From Pelodera strongyloides (lineage: Eukaryota; Nematoda; Chromadorea; Rhabditida; Rhabditidae): 64,000 nucleotides of DNA. Both the position numbers and the translations under genes were made by a program. Positions 23,431-37,103 of this stretch are shown here, piece after piece. The DNA lies in assembly GCA_036852015.1 (NCBI GenBank), contig JAANDG010000194.1:1-64000 (forward strand). The letters run 5' to 3'. The notes beneath the pieces are model-generated. The model saw only the letters and a list, made by a program, of their open reading frames with translations, had not been told where the DNA came from and did no database searches. Positions within the stretch are counted from its first letter, which is position 1. Every line of letters starts with the position of its first letter.

Positions 23431-24433
23431 ATAAAGATTAGCATAGTCCAGCAGGCGCAGAAGCTGAACTGTATACTCTTTATCCTACTATATTTCCCCA
23501 AACATCTAAATTTGCATAGTTAGAGAACCTTCGTTTGTCGATCACTTATGCATGCGAACCACAGATCTGAAAAGAATCTACAGTACCGGTAGTTCACATT
23601 TCCTAACATTTTAAAATTTTTTTTATCAATCTGTGTTGGTACGGAAGATAACTCTACAGAATAAATCTTATGTTTCTAAGCAACATGGTTCGCGCAGGAA
23701 CGCATTCGCTTTTGAAATGGGATATGAGTTATTGAAACTTAAAGCGAGCCTATCTGTATTCTTCATATAAGAAAAATTCAAAATATGAAACAAGGCGCCA
23801 TTTTGTTTTTTTAGAATATGTACAATGCTTATTCATTATGTTCGCCAGGCTTTGCGGCCAGTGCTGTAGACGGTGTGAGATGTGTGTGGAGCATTACCAC
23901 CACCACCCGGCTTTCGCACACCCGTGGCGCACCTAGTGAAGATGTGCCGCGCCGCTGCAGTGCATGCGCGCGATGACGTGGTGCTTCCCGTTGTGTCTCA
24001 GAGAGGACATATGGCGTACCCCTGGGACACGGACGCTAGCGCCCTTCGCAGAGATAGGTTACGGGGACTTTTCCTGGTATCATGGCTCCTTATAATAAAC
24101 TCATTACCCCGATTCTAATATCAAGTCAGCTAATATTTTTTTTGATCAAACCCCTTTTTTCATGTCGTATCTCATACGCGGCTCTTTAGCATATCCACAC
24201 ACACCGAGAGAGCAAGTCAAGTGCCTCTGATCCTAATAGACTCAATGCTCCGCTTGACGTTTGACCCATTATGTGCTGTAGATTGACGTCACGCGTACAC
24301 TGAGAGATCTCGGGCTGTGCGCCGCGAAACGCGAAAGTTAAGCGATAGCCGGGCGAAATGCCGGCTGGTCTGGTTCGTGTTTCGCGTCATAATGAAGAAA
24401 AATTACCGGATCTTGGAGCTGACAGATTATTAT

Positions 24434-24600
24434 GTCGTAAAGCGAAACATCCGCCCGTTTTTGAAAACGCATCGTGGGTAATGAACTGAATTCTTAAATT
24501 TATGCTAATTTGCCCGAATTTAGCTCGATTTTTATTCAATTTATTTCATTTGCATAGGTGAATAGGATGCTGGTCTACCGATGTTTTTCAAAAATATAAT
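24434..24600. mobile_element. MITE, family A (decayed)
   Basis: It begins TCGTAAAGCGAAACATCCGC and continues with the typical AAAACGCATCGTGGG and TTTATGCTAATTTGCCCGAA. The right end stops at GATGTTTTTCAAAAATA without the terminal TTAA. Confidence 0.65.
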
Positions 24601-25153
24601 CAAAGCCTTAAATCAAAGTTCCCGGTTTTTTGACATATGTTCCCATATAAGAACATTACTTTACGACTTTACCCGTTCTAATTTGTACTGTTAGTTCCTG
24701 GTTTTATTCATATTTCCCTCAAAAAAGAGCAAGAAAGAAATTATTTCAATGCAAATAATATAAATTTCAACCCGACGTATAATTATGAATCCCTCATGTA
24801 TTGAAAATTGTAAACACTAAGTTAATTAAGGAAAATGGAATATCTTTCCTTCGATTATAATTGGCCATGACTCTTGCCATGTTTCCATCTGAGGCTAACA
24901 TATATTTTTTAGACAGTACAACAAATTTTTTCCCTAACTGTTTTCTCTGATTTTTAGATTTTTTGATAAGGTTTACTGTTTCTTGCTCGAGCATCAACTC
25001 TATGTATACTCATGTTGCGCATAACTCGCATTGTAAATGTGGACATTGCAAATAATCTGCCTCATATTTTTTTTGATTAGCTTATGGAAATCTTTCAAAG
25101 TAGTTCGATCTAACAATAAGTGATATGGATGTGACGGCTATTGTTCCTTTTTT

Positions 25154-25320
25154 TTAAAGCGAAATTCTAGCCTCTTTGGAAAATTTGCATATGATAAGCA
25201 AATCCTATGTTCCTGTCTAATTTTGTACGATTGCCGTGGACGATCGTACAAAATTAGCATGGATACAAGGATTTGCTTATCATATGCAAATTTTCCAAAT
25301 GGGCTAGCATTTCGCTTTAA
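25154..25320. mobile_element. MITE, family B (TTAA-flanked foldback)
   Basis: TTAAAGCGAAATTCTAGCCT at the left mirrors GGCTAGCATTTCGCTTTAA at the right. The arms are complementary almost to the centre (GGAAAATTTGCATATGATAA), meeting at TTGTACGATTGCCGTGGACG. A sister copy lies at 31111-31276 and a remnant near 61660-61730. It shares only the outermost TTAAAGCGAA with family A. Confidence 0.85.
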
Positions 25321-26388
25321 GCTCAATAAAAACTAAATTATCGCGATTTCTAATTTTAGAGGACGCGCTGATTTAATCATTATGTCAAATTATCTTACAT
25401 AAACATAATTATTTCCTAGAATGTAGATTTGCAAGCATTAATTTTGATGCGCATTTGCACAAATTACATTTTTTTTTGACAAAATGATGTGTTGATCTTG
25501 ATTTGCATTATACGGGCGATTCTTTTCCTAGTATTACACGAATGCCCAGTTTGAATGATAATTCTTGAATGATAAATAAAAAATTGGGCTAAAAGTAGAA
25601 CTTCCGCAGTGCTGATGAGCCCTTCATTTTCGGCGTAACACAAGTCCACACAAACAAACAGTCAAACTCTGCCATTCATACAGTAGGTTTCTATGAATTT
25701 GCTAAAAATGCCCTCTTGAAGAAAATTCTTATGTTTTGGCTCTTTGCCTATGAGTCTATGCTCTGCTTGCATGCATTTATTATGACATTGTTCTTTTTTC
25801 CTGACAACTGAACTTCTCACTCAATAATGCACATCGTTTATATACACATTTTCCTTTTTTGTATATTCCCTTTCTTTAGGGACATGAATAAATTAGAGGT
25901 TCCTCTTTAGTGTAATGAGCTGAAAGTCCATCACCCAGAAACTCAGGGAGATGAGTAGTGCATAAAATCAGATTTGTTTTTGGTAGCACGTAATTTGAAT
26001 GTCATATTCTTTTTATTATGTGGTGGTAACGTTTTAGCTATTATTTCTCGGACAGTTTGTGTTTGAATAATTTACCTTACGGCTTACTGCCCTGTGCTTG
26101 TGGCAGTGCTGTAACACAAACTCTTACTTTAGTGTCACAGTAATATTTGCTATCTCACATATGACGTCTTTTATTTCTTGCTTTTTTTCTGAATCCGCTC
26201 ATGCAGTACACATATGGTGCGGGCAAAAATTTATCTTCAAAAATGGGGTGTTCCCCCTTGAGGAATAGAGACGGCGTCTTGCACACATATCGGCCAAAAA
26301 TAGAAAAACCCACGTCATCATAAGGAGTCGGATGCTAACAAACTAACATTTATGCCTAGGACTATAGGGTAAATAAACACTCCGATTT

Positions 26389-26544
26389 TTAAAGCGAAAT
26401 ACCGGCCGGTTTTTGAAACGCATTGCGTACACCTGCTTTATTATGCAGCATATTAAATGAGCCAATTAGAATAAAAGCTAGACCCCACTTCGCATAAATG
26501 CGTAGGAATGCAAGTACCAAAAACCGGCCGGTATTTCGCTTTAA
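26389..26544. mobile_element. MITE, family A
   Basis: TTAAAGCGAAATACCGGCCG and CGGCCGGTATTTCGCTTTAA ends are intact. The interior is shortened. Confidence 0.9.
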
Positions 26545-26956
26545 CTCTTGCTTTTTTACTGTTTCCGGTCAAAAGTATGTGGAACCTGCGTTTCAAAGTG
26601 CTATTTGCAAACAACTGTGTTCCATTATGTGACCGAAAATGCCCACACTGGCACATTAATTTGCATTCAATGCATGGACATCCCATCGATTCAAAACCAA
26701 GAGCTACACCGCTTTAAATATGTCTAGTCTTGCGAGCAACACACCGCTTTAATTATGTCTAGTCAAGCTTTTACGCCACCCATTCAACCTTGCACTGTCC
26801 CATGAATTGTTGCACGCTTTCCTCAATTGGAAAACAACTGAATTTTGAATATGTTTATTCCCATTTGCAAATAGGGTCGGTGGGTAGGATCCGAAGAAAG
26901 TAAACTACACGATTAGTTTCTTTTCAATATTACTTAGTCTGCTGTTATCAGTTATC

Positions 26957-27120
26957 TTAAAGCGGTCTAACAACCGGCTTGAAAACGCATATTGGACACT
27001 GTATTCCGATCGATTGCAGGTAAATATCTGCACGATATGCCCGATTTCTTAGTCTAATTTTATTCATTTGCATGCACATACGGGAATGCAGTTGTCCATC
27101 ATGCGTTTCAAAAACCGGTA
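26957..27120. mobile_element. MITE, family A (diverged, right end lost)
   Basis: TTAAAGCGGTCTAACAACCGG start, AAAACGCATATTGGACACTG next, and ATGCGTTTCAAAAACCGG at the right. The last bases of the inverted repeat are missing. Confidence 0.55.
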
Positions 27121-27781
27121 TACCTATATAAGGAATTATGGTCTGGGAGTGCGATGATTTTTCACATCATATGGTATGTATGTGTGACTTTGCCCCGGTC
27201 GCCTGTGTATATTTTTTTTTGTAGCGCTAGCCTAGCTTTCTACTACCGTAGGCCAAAGTGTGACTGTGTAACCACACCCAATTTTCTCAATTTTATACAA
27301 ATTCATGCATTATGAAGATGTCAGAAGAAGTTTCTTGGGTCTCACTGGTAATTTTGCGCCTCCATGTGCAAATTTTAATCTGCAATTTGAGAAAATTTAC
27401 TAAGACATCATAAGCAGATATTAATATATTTAAGCATTCGTCATGCAATTTTAACTTAAAACCCTAAACCCTTCCCTACATAAGCTGCCTATACACCAAT
27501 ATGTAAGCATTTGAAGAAATTATTCCATGAACATAAGTTCAATGATGTCACTTAAATTTGTAGCTGCAGTAAATGTAAATGTGCAATAATTTTTGAAGAA
27601 CTTGTCATTTAGTTTAGCTCTCGTGGTAATTTTTCTTTTCCTACTCAAGTTAAAACTATTTCAAGTCACGAATGCAAGGATTTATTGCCATACTTTCTGA
27701 AAACGGGATCATGTACGAAAACGGGATTGGAATTTAGCTTGTTTGTTCTGGCTTGTTTATGCTTCAGCAACTATGTGATCC

Positions 27782-27796
27782 TTCTTTCTCTCTCTC

Positions 27797-27851
<55 letters not shown>
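27782..27851. repeat. (CT)n microsatellite
   Basis: About 70 bp of nearly pure TC dinucleotides. The SLSLSL frame across it is not a gene. Confidence 0.95.
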
Positions 27852-27855
<4 letters not shown>

Positions 27856-28775
27856 ACCACTCCATTTCCCAAATAGAGTAATACTTGCTTGAAAATGAGA
27901 AAGTCAAAAATCGCTGCTTTTGGTTCTGATGTCAACCTTTTGTGTGAGAAGGTGCGTTCGAAAATAGGATTACTAGCTCTCCCAAAAAAAAGTCAAATAA
28001 CCTAGAGGGTAATCCATTGCGTCTCACATTTTCTCCTTTATTCATATAAGAGAACAAGAATTTTACTTTTTACTTCCTGGTGCTCTTTTTCTTATTGTCT
28101 TTTTTTTTTGTGAGTATTTTGATTCTTGAGCTCGTCCTCATAGACAGAGATCTCTAAGAGATGCATGGTTCTTTTTTTTAAGTAGATAACTAAACTAGCC
28201 CAATTCTCGACCAGTTGGTGCTTTGTTTGAAATAGAGAAAATTAATTTTTCAGAGCCATAAATACAGAAATCTGCCAAAGTATGATTTTCTGGATTACAA
28301 ACAAAGAGCCAACTGATTGCGGTAGCCATTCAGTGTGTTACCTCTTTGTCGATGAGGTCGTGCGAATACCACGTTTTTGTACAACGTTCCCGTAGTACGT
28401 ACTTTAGGACGTATAAGACCGCACGCGCGCTCAAAAGGCCCGCCTCTTATGTTGAAAAGGGCGTACCATGGGGCAAGTACCCTAAGAGGGAAATGACCAT
28501 AATTAATAAGAAACCCTGTTTATGCAATAAGTCTGAAGTTTATGCAATAAGTCTGAGACTACCCCGAGAATAAACCTAGAACAAAACGTATGACTATCCT
28601 AAACTTAAACCCAAGGTTATCATGCATAAAACTTCAATCTACCTTTAGATCTCTGCATCATACACCAATACACCCTCGCCTATATATGTCATCTTTTTTG
28701 CAAGGCATCCAAAAATATCATGTTTTTCTCCTGAGAGATAAATGGACGTCTTGATCTTGCTCTTTTAACTCACCG

Positions 28776-28782
<7 letters not shown>

Positions 28783-28852
<70 letters not shown>
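28783..28852. repeat. (CT)n microsatellite
   Basis: About 70 bp of TC dinucleotides with one interruption. Confidence 0.95.
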
Positions 28853-28855
<3 letters not shown>

Positions 28856-30396
28856 TCCCTACCCGGGGTTCCCTAGGGTTTATCTTTGAATTATTGCACT
28901 CAAGAAATACCCTAGCGGTGTTCTTCCGTAAACACAGTTATAGTTCCATTTTTTTTTCTTTCTTTCATAAGACATGTCACCTTCTATCGATAAAGAACCT
29001 TTATTAGCGATACGTCAAGTGGTACGAAAAATGGACGGCGGCATTCCAATGAACCATATGAAAATTTCTGTGCCCATCCGTGTCCTTCTACTGTGGAAAG
29101 TATAGCGGGCACAATCAGTTATCAATCTCACTAACGTACATAGTACATAGTACATGCGACTGACTAGCATCACTATATTCTTAACATTTCGAAATTTACT
29201 CAGCATGTATATATCTTTTGAAAAATCCAAATAATTTTTAGTATTATCACCAGCACTCAACTTTATAAAAAACACGTGAGCTTTGTTTTCCCAGTAAATT
29301 TCCCACACTCCCTTTATAGAATTCAAACTTTAGTATTCCAAAGTCTAAAACGTCATTTTGTATGTTAGTCCTACTAACAATAAGACTTTGCCCATTTCTT
29401 GGCCAAACTGGATCACATAGCGTGGTGCGCGTCGTTTTGTTTTATTTTATTGCCTATTTGAGCTACTGCCCAAAGAAACCCAAGAGAAACTAAAAAGATT
29501 GGGGGAGGGGCAGGGGAAATTTATTCAGTTAAAAAGTCACGAAACACGGTTTGGAAACAATTTTACGAACAAAACAGAAAAGCGAAACAACTTTCTAGTA
29601 GGATATCTACTTTTAGCTCTTTTCTTTGGCCCACCTTTTTCTAGTGGCAATCTGACACTTTTTACAATTGCTTTTATAATTAGCTAATGAACGTATAGGA
29701 CCACTGCCTCGTAACTCTGGACCTACTACCTATACCGACCTTAATTCCCTGAAGTGTACCTCCTCTGTATGGACTACGGTGATAACAGTTGGAGGCGGCG
29801 TAAAGGCGGCGTGCAAGCTGCGTGCGACATCATTTGGAAACGTGGTGTCCCTTCAAATTAATGTGCAATATAATAATTTCGCCGATTGATCGCCGATTGT
29901 GTGCCGCTCGTACGCCAATCGTTCGGTCACATTTCAATCCAATTTCGGCGAAAAAAGAACCTGATCCCACAAAGTAGAGGGGTCAAGTCCTCCACTGCTT
30001 ACTTGGTTTAGGTCACATTCAAATGTGCTGACGAACAAACACATTTACACGCTTTTGGTATTATCCACATTATGGGTTACCTCCCGGCTTAAAAAAACAC
30101 ATTGGGTTGAAATATGCATTAGCCGCGCCACTGTTATGCCCACACTCATGAAGCATAAAACATAAAGACATAACGCATATGTTCTCTCGTTTATTCAAAA
30201 AAAAAAACTGGCTTTTTTATTATTCTCTTTCCACTATCATTCCTACCCTGCTTTCGTACTCCTTTTCCGATTGTCCTTTAGTTTGGTCGACTTACTGACT
30301 TGATGTTCTTTTTCCACGTTTTCTTGTGCTCATCTTTTTGATACAAAACATTATCGATTACCCTGAATATTATCGATTACCAGGTATCAATTTGCG

Positions 30397-32054
30397 ATGG
30401 GAAATGAGCAATCAATGGACCCAAAAGGGACTAGGAGGAGCATCGATACTACGGCGTTCGAAAGACAGGTGAGTGAGACAATTTGGACTTACTGTTAGGC
30501 CTACGATTAGGCGTTAGGATTAGGCTTAGGCTTAGGCTTAGGCTTAGGCTTAGGCTTAGGCTTAGGCTTAGGCTTAGGCTTAGGCTTAGGCTTAGGCTTA
30601 GGCTTAGGCTTAGGCTTAGGCTTAGGCTTAGGCTTAGGCTTAGGCTTAGGCTTAGGCTTAGGCTTAGGCTTAGGCTTAGGCTTAGGCTTAGGAGGTTCCA
30701 TTGTTTGGGTTAGTCTTCCTCTGACTGACTTTTCATAATGATACGCATGACAATACGAGAGCATAGCATACAAAAAACGTACTTCGAACACAATCACCGT
30801 ATATATCGTCGATGCGAAACGTATTTTTATATCACGAAAGTGATAGGCATTATTTTGGGGTAAAATAACTTGCTGGATTTAGTGTTTCGTGCTGGGAGCT
30901 TTTCTTACATCAGCTCGTCAGCGGGAACGGAGAAAGTTTCATGATATTGGTTTTTGGTGATATCGCAATATCGCTAACGCTGTTTTTAATTCTCTTCATG
31001 AAGTGTCGGCATATGTACTTGTTAGTGAACCTGCCCTTTTAAAGGGAATTGTAGGCACTCAAAATGAGCAAAAACAACTGCGAAACTAGAGTTTCACACC
31101 AGACATGAATTTAAAGCGAACTGCCAGCTCCTTTGGAAAATTTGCATATGATTAAGCAAATTCTATGTATCCTATGCTAATTTTGCGCGATCGTCCACGG
31201 CTTCGGCAAAATTAGCATAGGATACATAGGATTTGCTTATCTGCAAATTTTCCAAAGGAGCTGGCATTCGCTTTAAGTAGGCGACTGAATATGAAATTCG
31301 AATATTCTCATTTGCATGCAAATATGTCGCTGTTGCATGCTATATGCCGATGTATGCAAACATATGCAAAATTTTTTGCCCCATCAGCACTGCCGTGTAA
31401 GCCAGGGGGTCAAGCAACGCGTTTACTATGGAAAAGATGAACTTTGAAAATCATTTTTTTAAATGGGAAACTTTAACAATTTTTGTTGTTGTTTCCTTAA
31501 TGAGGAACACACATTCTATTAATACAGCTTAAATTCAAAAAGGGCATACATATTCCCTTTAAGCGTTCAGGTCTTACATCCCCAATTTTGAATATTATGC
31601 AACGCGGTTTTCGCAGTCATATTTCAATTCTACGGTACCTTTTTTTGGCGTGAGTCTGACCCTTTAATGAAAAAAGCCTCACTACCAGACACAGTCTGCC
31701 ACATAGACACATTTTGGCTCTGTTAGCTATTCTATGTTAGATGTCCATGATGTTCCATTAATACTTAATTCTACAGGCTCGGTCGGCGCAGTCCACGCCA
31801 CGAATCTCATTGTCTGGTCCTCGCCTTGTACATAAGAACTCAGACGGACTGCTTACGCCTAGCCCGAACGTCAAGAAGCACCACAGGCTTAGTGTGGAAG
31901 ACTGCAGGTATGATTATCTTATATGGAACAATTATACCTCCAAGCTAGTAATTGTCCAGTCTAACTCATCAATTCTAACCGGAACCACGAACTCCTTTAA
32001 TTATACTAATGGCTGAATACGTGATTTTGGGCCAGAATATAAATGTTCAACATC

Positions 32055-32099
<45 letters not shown>

Positions 32100-35000
32100 A
32101 AGAGAGATGGGAAAGGTATATATAGACAGAGTGACAAGGAGAGACAAACACTGAGAATAATGATGCGCATATTAATTCAGAAAAAAGGGGTGCGTGTGTG
32201 TTGTGTGTATGTGTGTGTGTGCGTGTATGTGTATGTGTGCATGTGCGTGTGTGTGTGTGTGGTGTGTGTGTGCGCGTGTCTGTGCGTGTGTGTGTTTTTG
32301 TGTGTTTGGTTGTCCTTGTATAGACGGAGAATCTTCCCTCTTCTCGAGGGTAAACACTTATTCCAAAAGAGCTTAGTTCTTCAAAGGAAGAACGCTGGAA
32401 TTTTGAACGCCACAATCCGAAATATATACTCGAAATGTCTTAATTTTAAAGCGACATGGCACGTGTTTTATGAAACTTGTGTTCCATTTTGTTCCAGAAT
32501 GCACAGTATCCCATATAAATATGTTTATATTACATGGAAAGCACCATGTTTCACAAACCGCGTGTCACTCCGTCGTCTCCGTGCATCGCATTGAAAAAAA
32601 ATTTAAAGCGAAATACGGTCGGTTTTGAACGCATCGTGGGCATGAATTCTTACATATTTACAAATTTACTCGAATTTAGCTCGATTTTTTATTCAAATTA
32701 TGCTCATTTGCATAAGCTCCATAAGAATGTGGCGTACTTGATGTGTTCAAAACCGGCCGGCATTTTGCTTTAACTATCTAGTTTCGAATTCAGGTCTCTT
32801 GTACTTCTCCTCTAGACAAAATCTACCCTACAACTCCCTTGGGGCCTATTTTCTCTCTTACGCTAGAAGCCCGAGTTTTTACAGACAGGCGTGCGTGAGT
32901 TTGGTGAATTGAAATGGAAGAAAATTGAACCATCCTCAGTGACATCACCGGTTTTACTTATTTTTTTGGGCACATTTTTCGGTTCCACTTGTTGCTGCAA
33001 GTAGAAGTGCCAGCTTTTAAAATGATAATGATACGAAACAATAACAAAGAAGAATCATTAATCAAACAAATATTTACGAAGAGATGTAAAATAACTTACC
33101 GTTTATGTAGGTAAGAATCAATCTTGTTTGAACCTCCACGCAAAAAAAGCCATTTCGTCATCATAAAATAACACGTTTCTTTGCCTCATCATAAATCATA
33201 AGCCACTGCAAGTTCATTATTGCCTACTTCTTCTGACGGTGCTCTCCCATAAACATGTTATTTTTTTTTGTTTTCAAACAATTTTAATTCATTTTACATT
33301 CTGTGCTGTAATTACGCTTTTTATTGTATTTTTTCTCTATCATCTATTTGCTTAAACAATTCTAGTATATGAAGCCGTATTTGAAAACAAAGGCTTCGAT
33401 TTTTTTATAGGTATTTCAATTAATTTGTATCACTGTTCTCTGCTACTGATTGTCAGATCTTACAATTTTATGTTAGACCTACTTTTTGAATATCTACAAA
33501 TTTGAATTTTGAGCAATCAATACACTATACCTAATACATTGTTGTTAGTTAACCGTACCAACTATAAATATGAATTGAAATATACAATATAGTACATATA
33601 AAAATCTGCTACGACGAACATTAAATATAAGGAAGTTTCTCCTGGAATTTGCAAAAAAAAATTTCTTCCAAAACAAACTGCGACTTTTTTTACTTTGCAG
33701 TGCGTGTTAGAGAGGACAATGGAAGCTAAATAGATTTCAGACATAGAGAGCCGGCGGGCCAGACGCCTAAAACCGATTCTTTAGTAATTGATACTTTAGG
33801 TTTAAAGCATTCTGCACGTGGTTTTGCAACGTATGCGGACAACTGTATTCCGTGCACTATATGCAAATCGTGTTATATTCTATGGCGAAGAATGACATTG
33901 AAATTGCATATAATACATTGAAATACAGGTGTCCAGCTAACCAAACTACAAAAACCGAATCTGTAGTAATTGATTTATGTTAATTTGCATAACTTGCATA
34001 AGAATGCAGGTGTACTCGATGTGTTTCAAAACCGACCGGTATTTCGCTTTAAGATTTTGGTTCTATCACGATAATTTTTTTTGGAAATTATACCTTGAAG
34101 TGCGAATACTACGCGTGGGTTTTTAATCTGGATTTCTTTTAAGCTACCTCTATGTTGTGTTGCAACACTCCTAGCTTTCGTTGTAGAAGACACGTAAGTT
34201 GATCATAATTCCTATTTTCAATAAACTTTGACGAAGTTGACCTTACGACCTATACTTCTACGTTTAACTCACCAAATTTCTTTAATTGTAAGAACTTCCT
34301 GGCTTCATCATAGTTTTTATTGTGCTGCGGCGCAACAGAATTTATGCTCAATGAGCAAATTACTTGTCACACCTCACAAATCAATTACAAAATCAATTTC
34401 CTTGTCCAATTAGCATATTTATTTCAAACCCGAATTGATCAATTGCCCAATTAATCGTGGAAATGTCTTCATATAGAATTTCAATAAGGTTATACGATCC
34501 GATGCAATTGTCTGTGAAATTGGAACGCCATGACGGATCGACGTCCGGGAAAATAAATATAAATCTTCGGCCCGTCTCCACCACAGAAAATGCGCTTTGA
34601 ATTTCAAATTGTAAATGCAAGGGAATGAGACGCGGGCCGGCCCGTTCTAGCACAAGACACCGATTTTTGACTTCCGTTTTCTCCATAACGTTTAAAGCGA
34701 TATGACAACGGGTTTCAGCCGCCAGACAAGGATCCCCGTATTGTTTGTGCTATTTCTTCAAATACTTTATTGATTTATAGATTAACTGTTGTCATGTTCA
34801 GTACATCTATTTTTCTAAGTTAATATGTGATTTCGGCTATTAAACTCTATATTTCTAATTGCGCAAAAGTATAAAATACCAGTCGGCGCACCTTTGGCAC
34901 ACTTCTCGCTCACAAAATGAGTGCCACATTTTCGCGCGCACCCGTCGTCAGTGGCTTCGTTCCCAACCTCACAGCTCATTTCGAGTAAACATGAGAAGGC

Positions 35001-37024
35001 GGAAGAAGCCTTTTCTATATTTTCTCTTCTCCTCGAAAAAGAAATCCATCAAACTTCTACTTGAGCTACTCAACTTTGAAGTCAAGAAGCTTTCGCAATT
35101 TGTATGATAAATAGACCCCTGAATAACTCCATTTCAGGCCAAGTATGACTAAAATTATTTTTAATTGCCCTCTAAAGAGAAATTACTTAAATTATATGCC
35201 AAAGACAGTAATTTTGACAAATTATTTCTTAATTACGCTCTAAGGGCCGTAATTATGTTGCAATTTTTCAGAAGGAACTTAAATTACGATGTAATTATCA
35301 GTTTTGAGAAGTTATTCTCTGAAAGCTTATCGCTGATCGCTGATTCATGTTTGTCCCAAAAAAAATCGTAACTTTAAACTTTGCCTCTAGTTTAAGTATT
35401 TATACTTATTTATACATGTTTAAACAAAACTGCTAAGTTGACGCTTCGCTTACAATTGGGAAGTCTTTTCCGAAGTAACTTGGGCATGGTCCATGTCCAT
35501 ATGACGTATGCTGTACAATCTATGCCGATTTCAGATTAAGAAAAGTAGAAAATGTTAATGCTGGCCCACTGAAATTTGATGCAAAAACCTTTTTTGGCTG
35601 TGTAATTTGCCCAAACCCATGAAGCCTCTAACCATTGCTTTTACTTTTACTTTGAAAGGCGATCTAGCGAAAAACTTTAACAACCGAGTGAAAGAGAAAG
35701 GGAGAGAGAGAGAGAAAGATAAAACTTCACTTCATTCACTGGATTAGCTAGAGAGAATCAGATAGACATATAGAGGTAGAGAGTCAGGTAGAGAGAGAGA
35801 AAAAAAGAAGTAGAAGAATACAATAGAGAGGAAGTGGGAGAAAGAGAGAGAGGGAGAGAGAGTGAGGGAGAGACAGAGAAAGGAAGAAGAGAAAGAATAA
35901 AATAGAGAGGAAGTGAGAGAAAGAGAGATGGAACTGAAACACCATATCAATGCTGCTGTAAGCCGAACCCCTAAAGATATAGGATGGGAATTTTCTGCCT
36001 GGAAGACTTTGAGACTGCGCCAGATTTGCCGTTTCTCTCTCTCTCTCTCTCCGATTGTCTCTCTCTCTTTTCCTCTTTCCTCTCATCCTCTATCTTTCAC
36101 TCTCCCTATTTATCTCCGTCAATCTCTCTCTCTCTCTCTTTTCCTCTCTCTGTTTCTCTGTCTCCTCAAAATTTTGGCTTCTACTCTACCGCATTCCACG
36201 TCACTTTCGCATTAGCATAGACACATTTCAATATCTCTTTTATGATGCCATGTAGTCGGAAACCGAAGTCGTGTTTTTATTAGTCATAGTTCATTTTGTT
36301 CGTAGGTCAAGCTCGAGAGTACTAGTCTTCTGAACTGACTGTTCGAGCATTGCCTTTGAGTAAAAAAGGTAACTAAGCGATGTTGCACGTGGTTTGTTAA
36401 GCTTATACTGGACAATTGAATTCTCATTTATTGTATTCTAATGTGTTTTCCCGGATAAGACGGGCACTGAAAATACGCATAATACGCATATACATGGGCG
36501 AAATGCACTCATAAAGAATATGCTTCAAAAATACATAATATACCGTTTTACGTTTTGATGCCTCGAAAACAACGTGTTTCAATGCTACGATAAAGATGCC
36601 TTGTTACCGGTACGAATGATCCATTTACCTTTTGGCGAAGAGAAGCATCCGGTAATGAATATGAAAAGTTGCCATAATATTTTCCACTGGTAACAGAGTG
36701 ACGAGTGACGCATTCGCCGAATACGGGTTTACCGCAGTTATTTATGTTTATCGTTATGTATATGCAACTTGAACTTACCATCTTCTACATTTAACAGTCC
36801 TGTTAACATGTTTTACCACATGTACTGTCGAACAACGGCATTTCTATACAGTATACAAATGGCGTCTTGCATAATACCAGTTATAAGCAGTAAAGTGCGA
36901 CGTCCTTATCCGTATCTCTAAATTTCCAAAGGATTTAAACTACTTTTTCTTCCGAACTTTACTTTCCATATAATATATTAACAGAAGGTGGCTCCAGCTA
37001 AGTGACGTTCAATTACCGTGAATA

Positions 37025-37103
<79 letters not shown>

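Noticed and set aside
30397..30420. BORCS5 (myrlysin) based on the MGxEQS start
   Set aside because: Only the N-terminus is similar; the rest of the 245-residue protein does not match that family as I know it.
30483..30797. Frames of RLRLRL (+) and KPKPKP (-)
   Set aside because: Translation of the TTAGGC array, not a protein.
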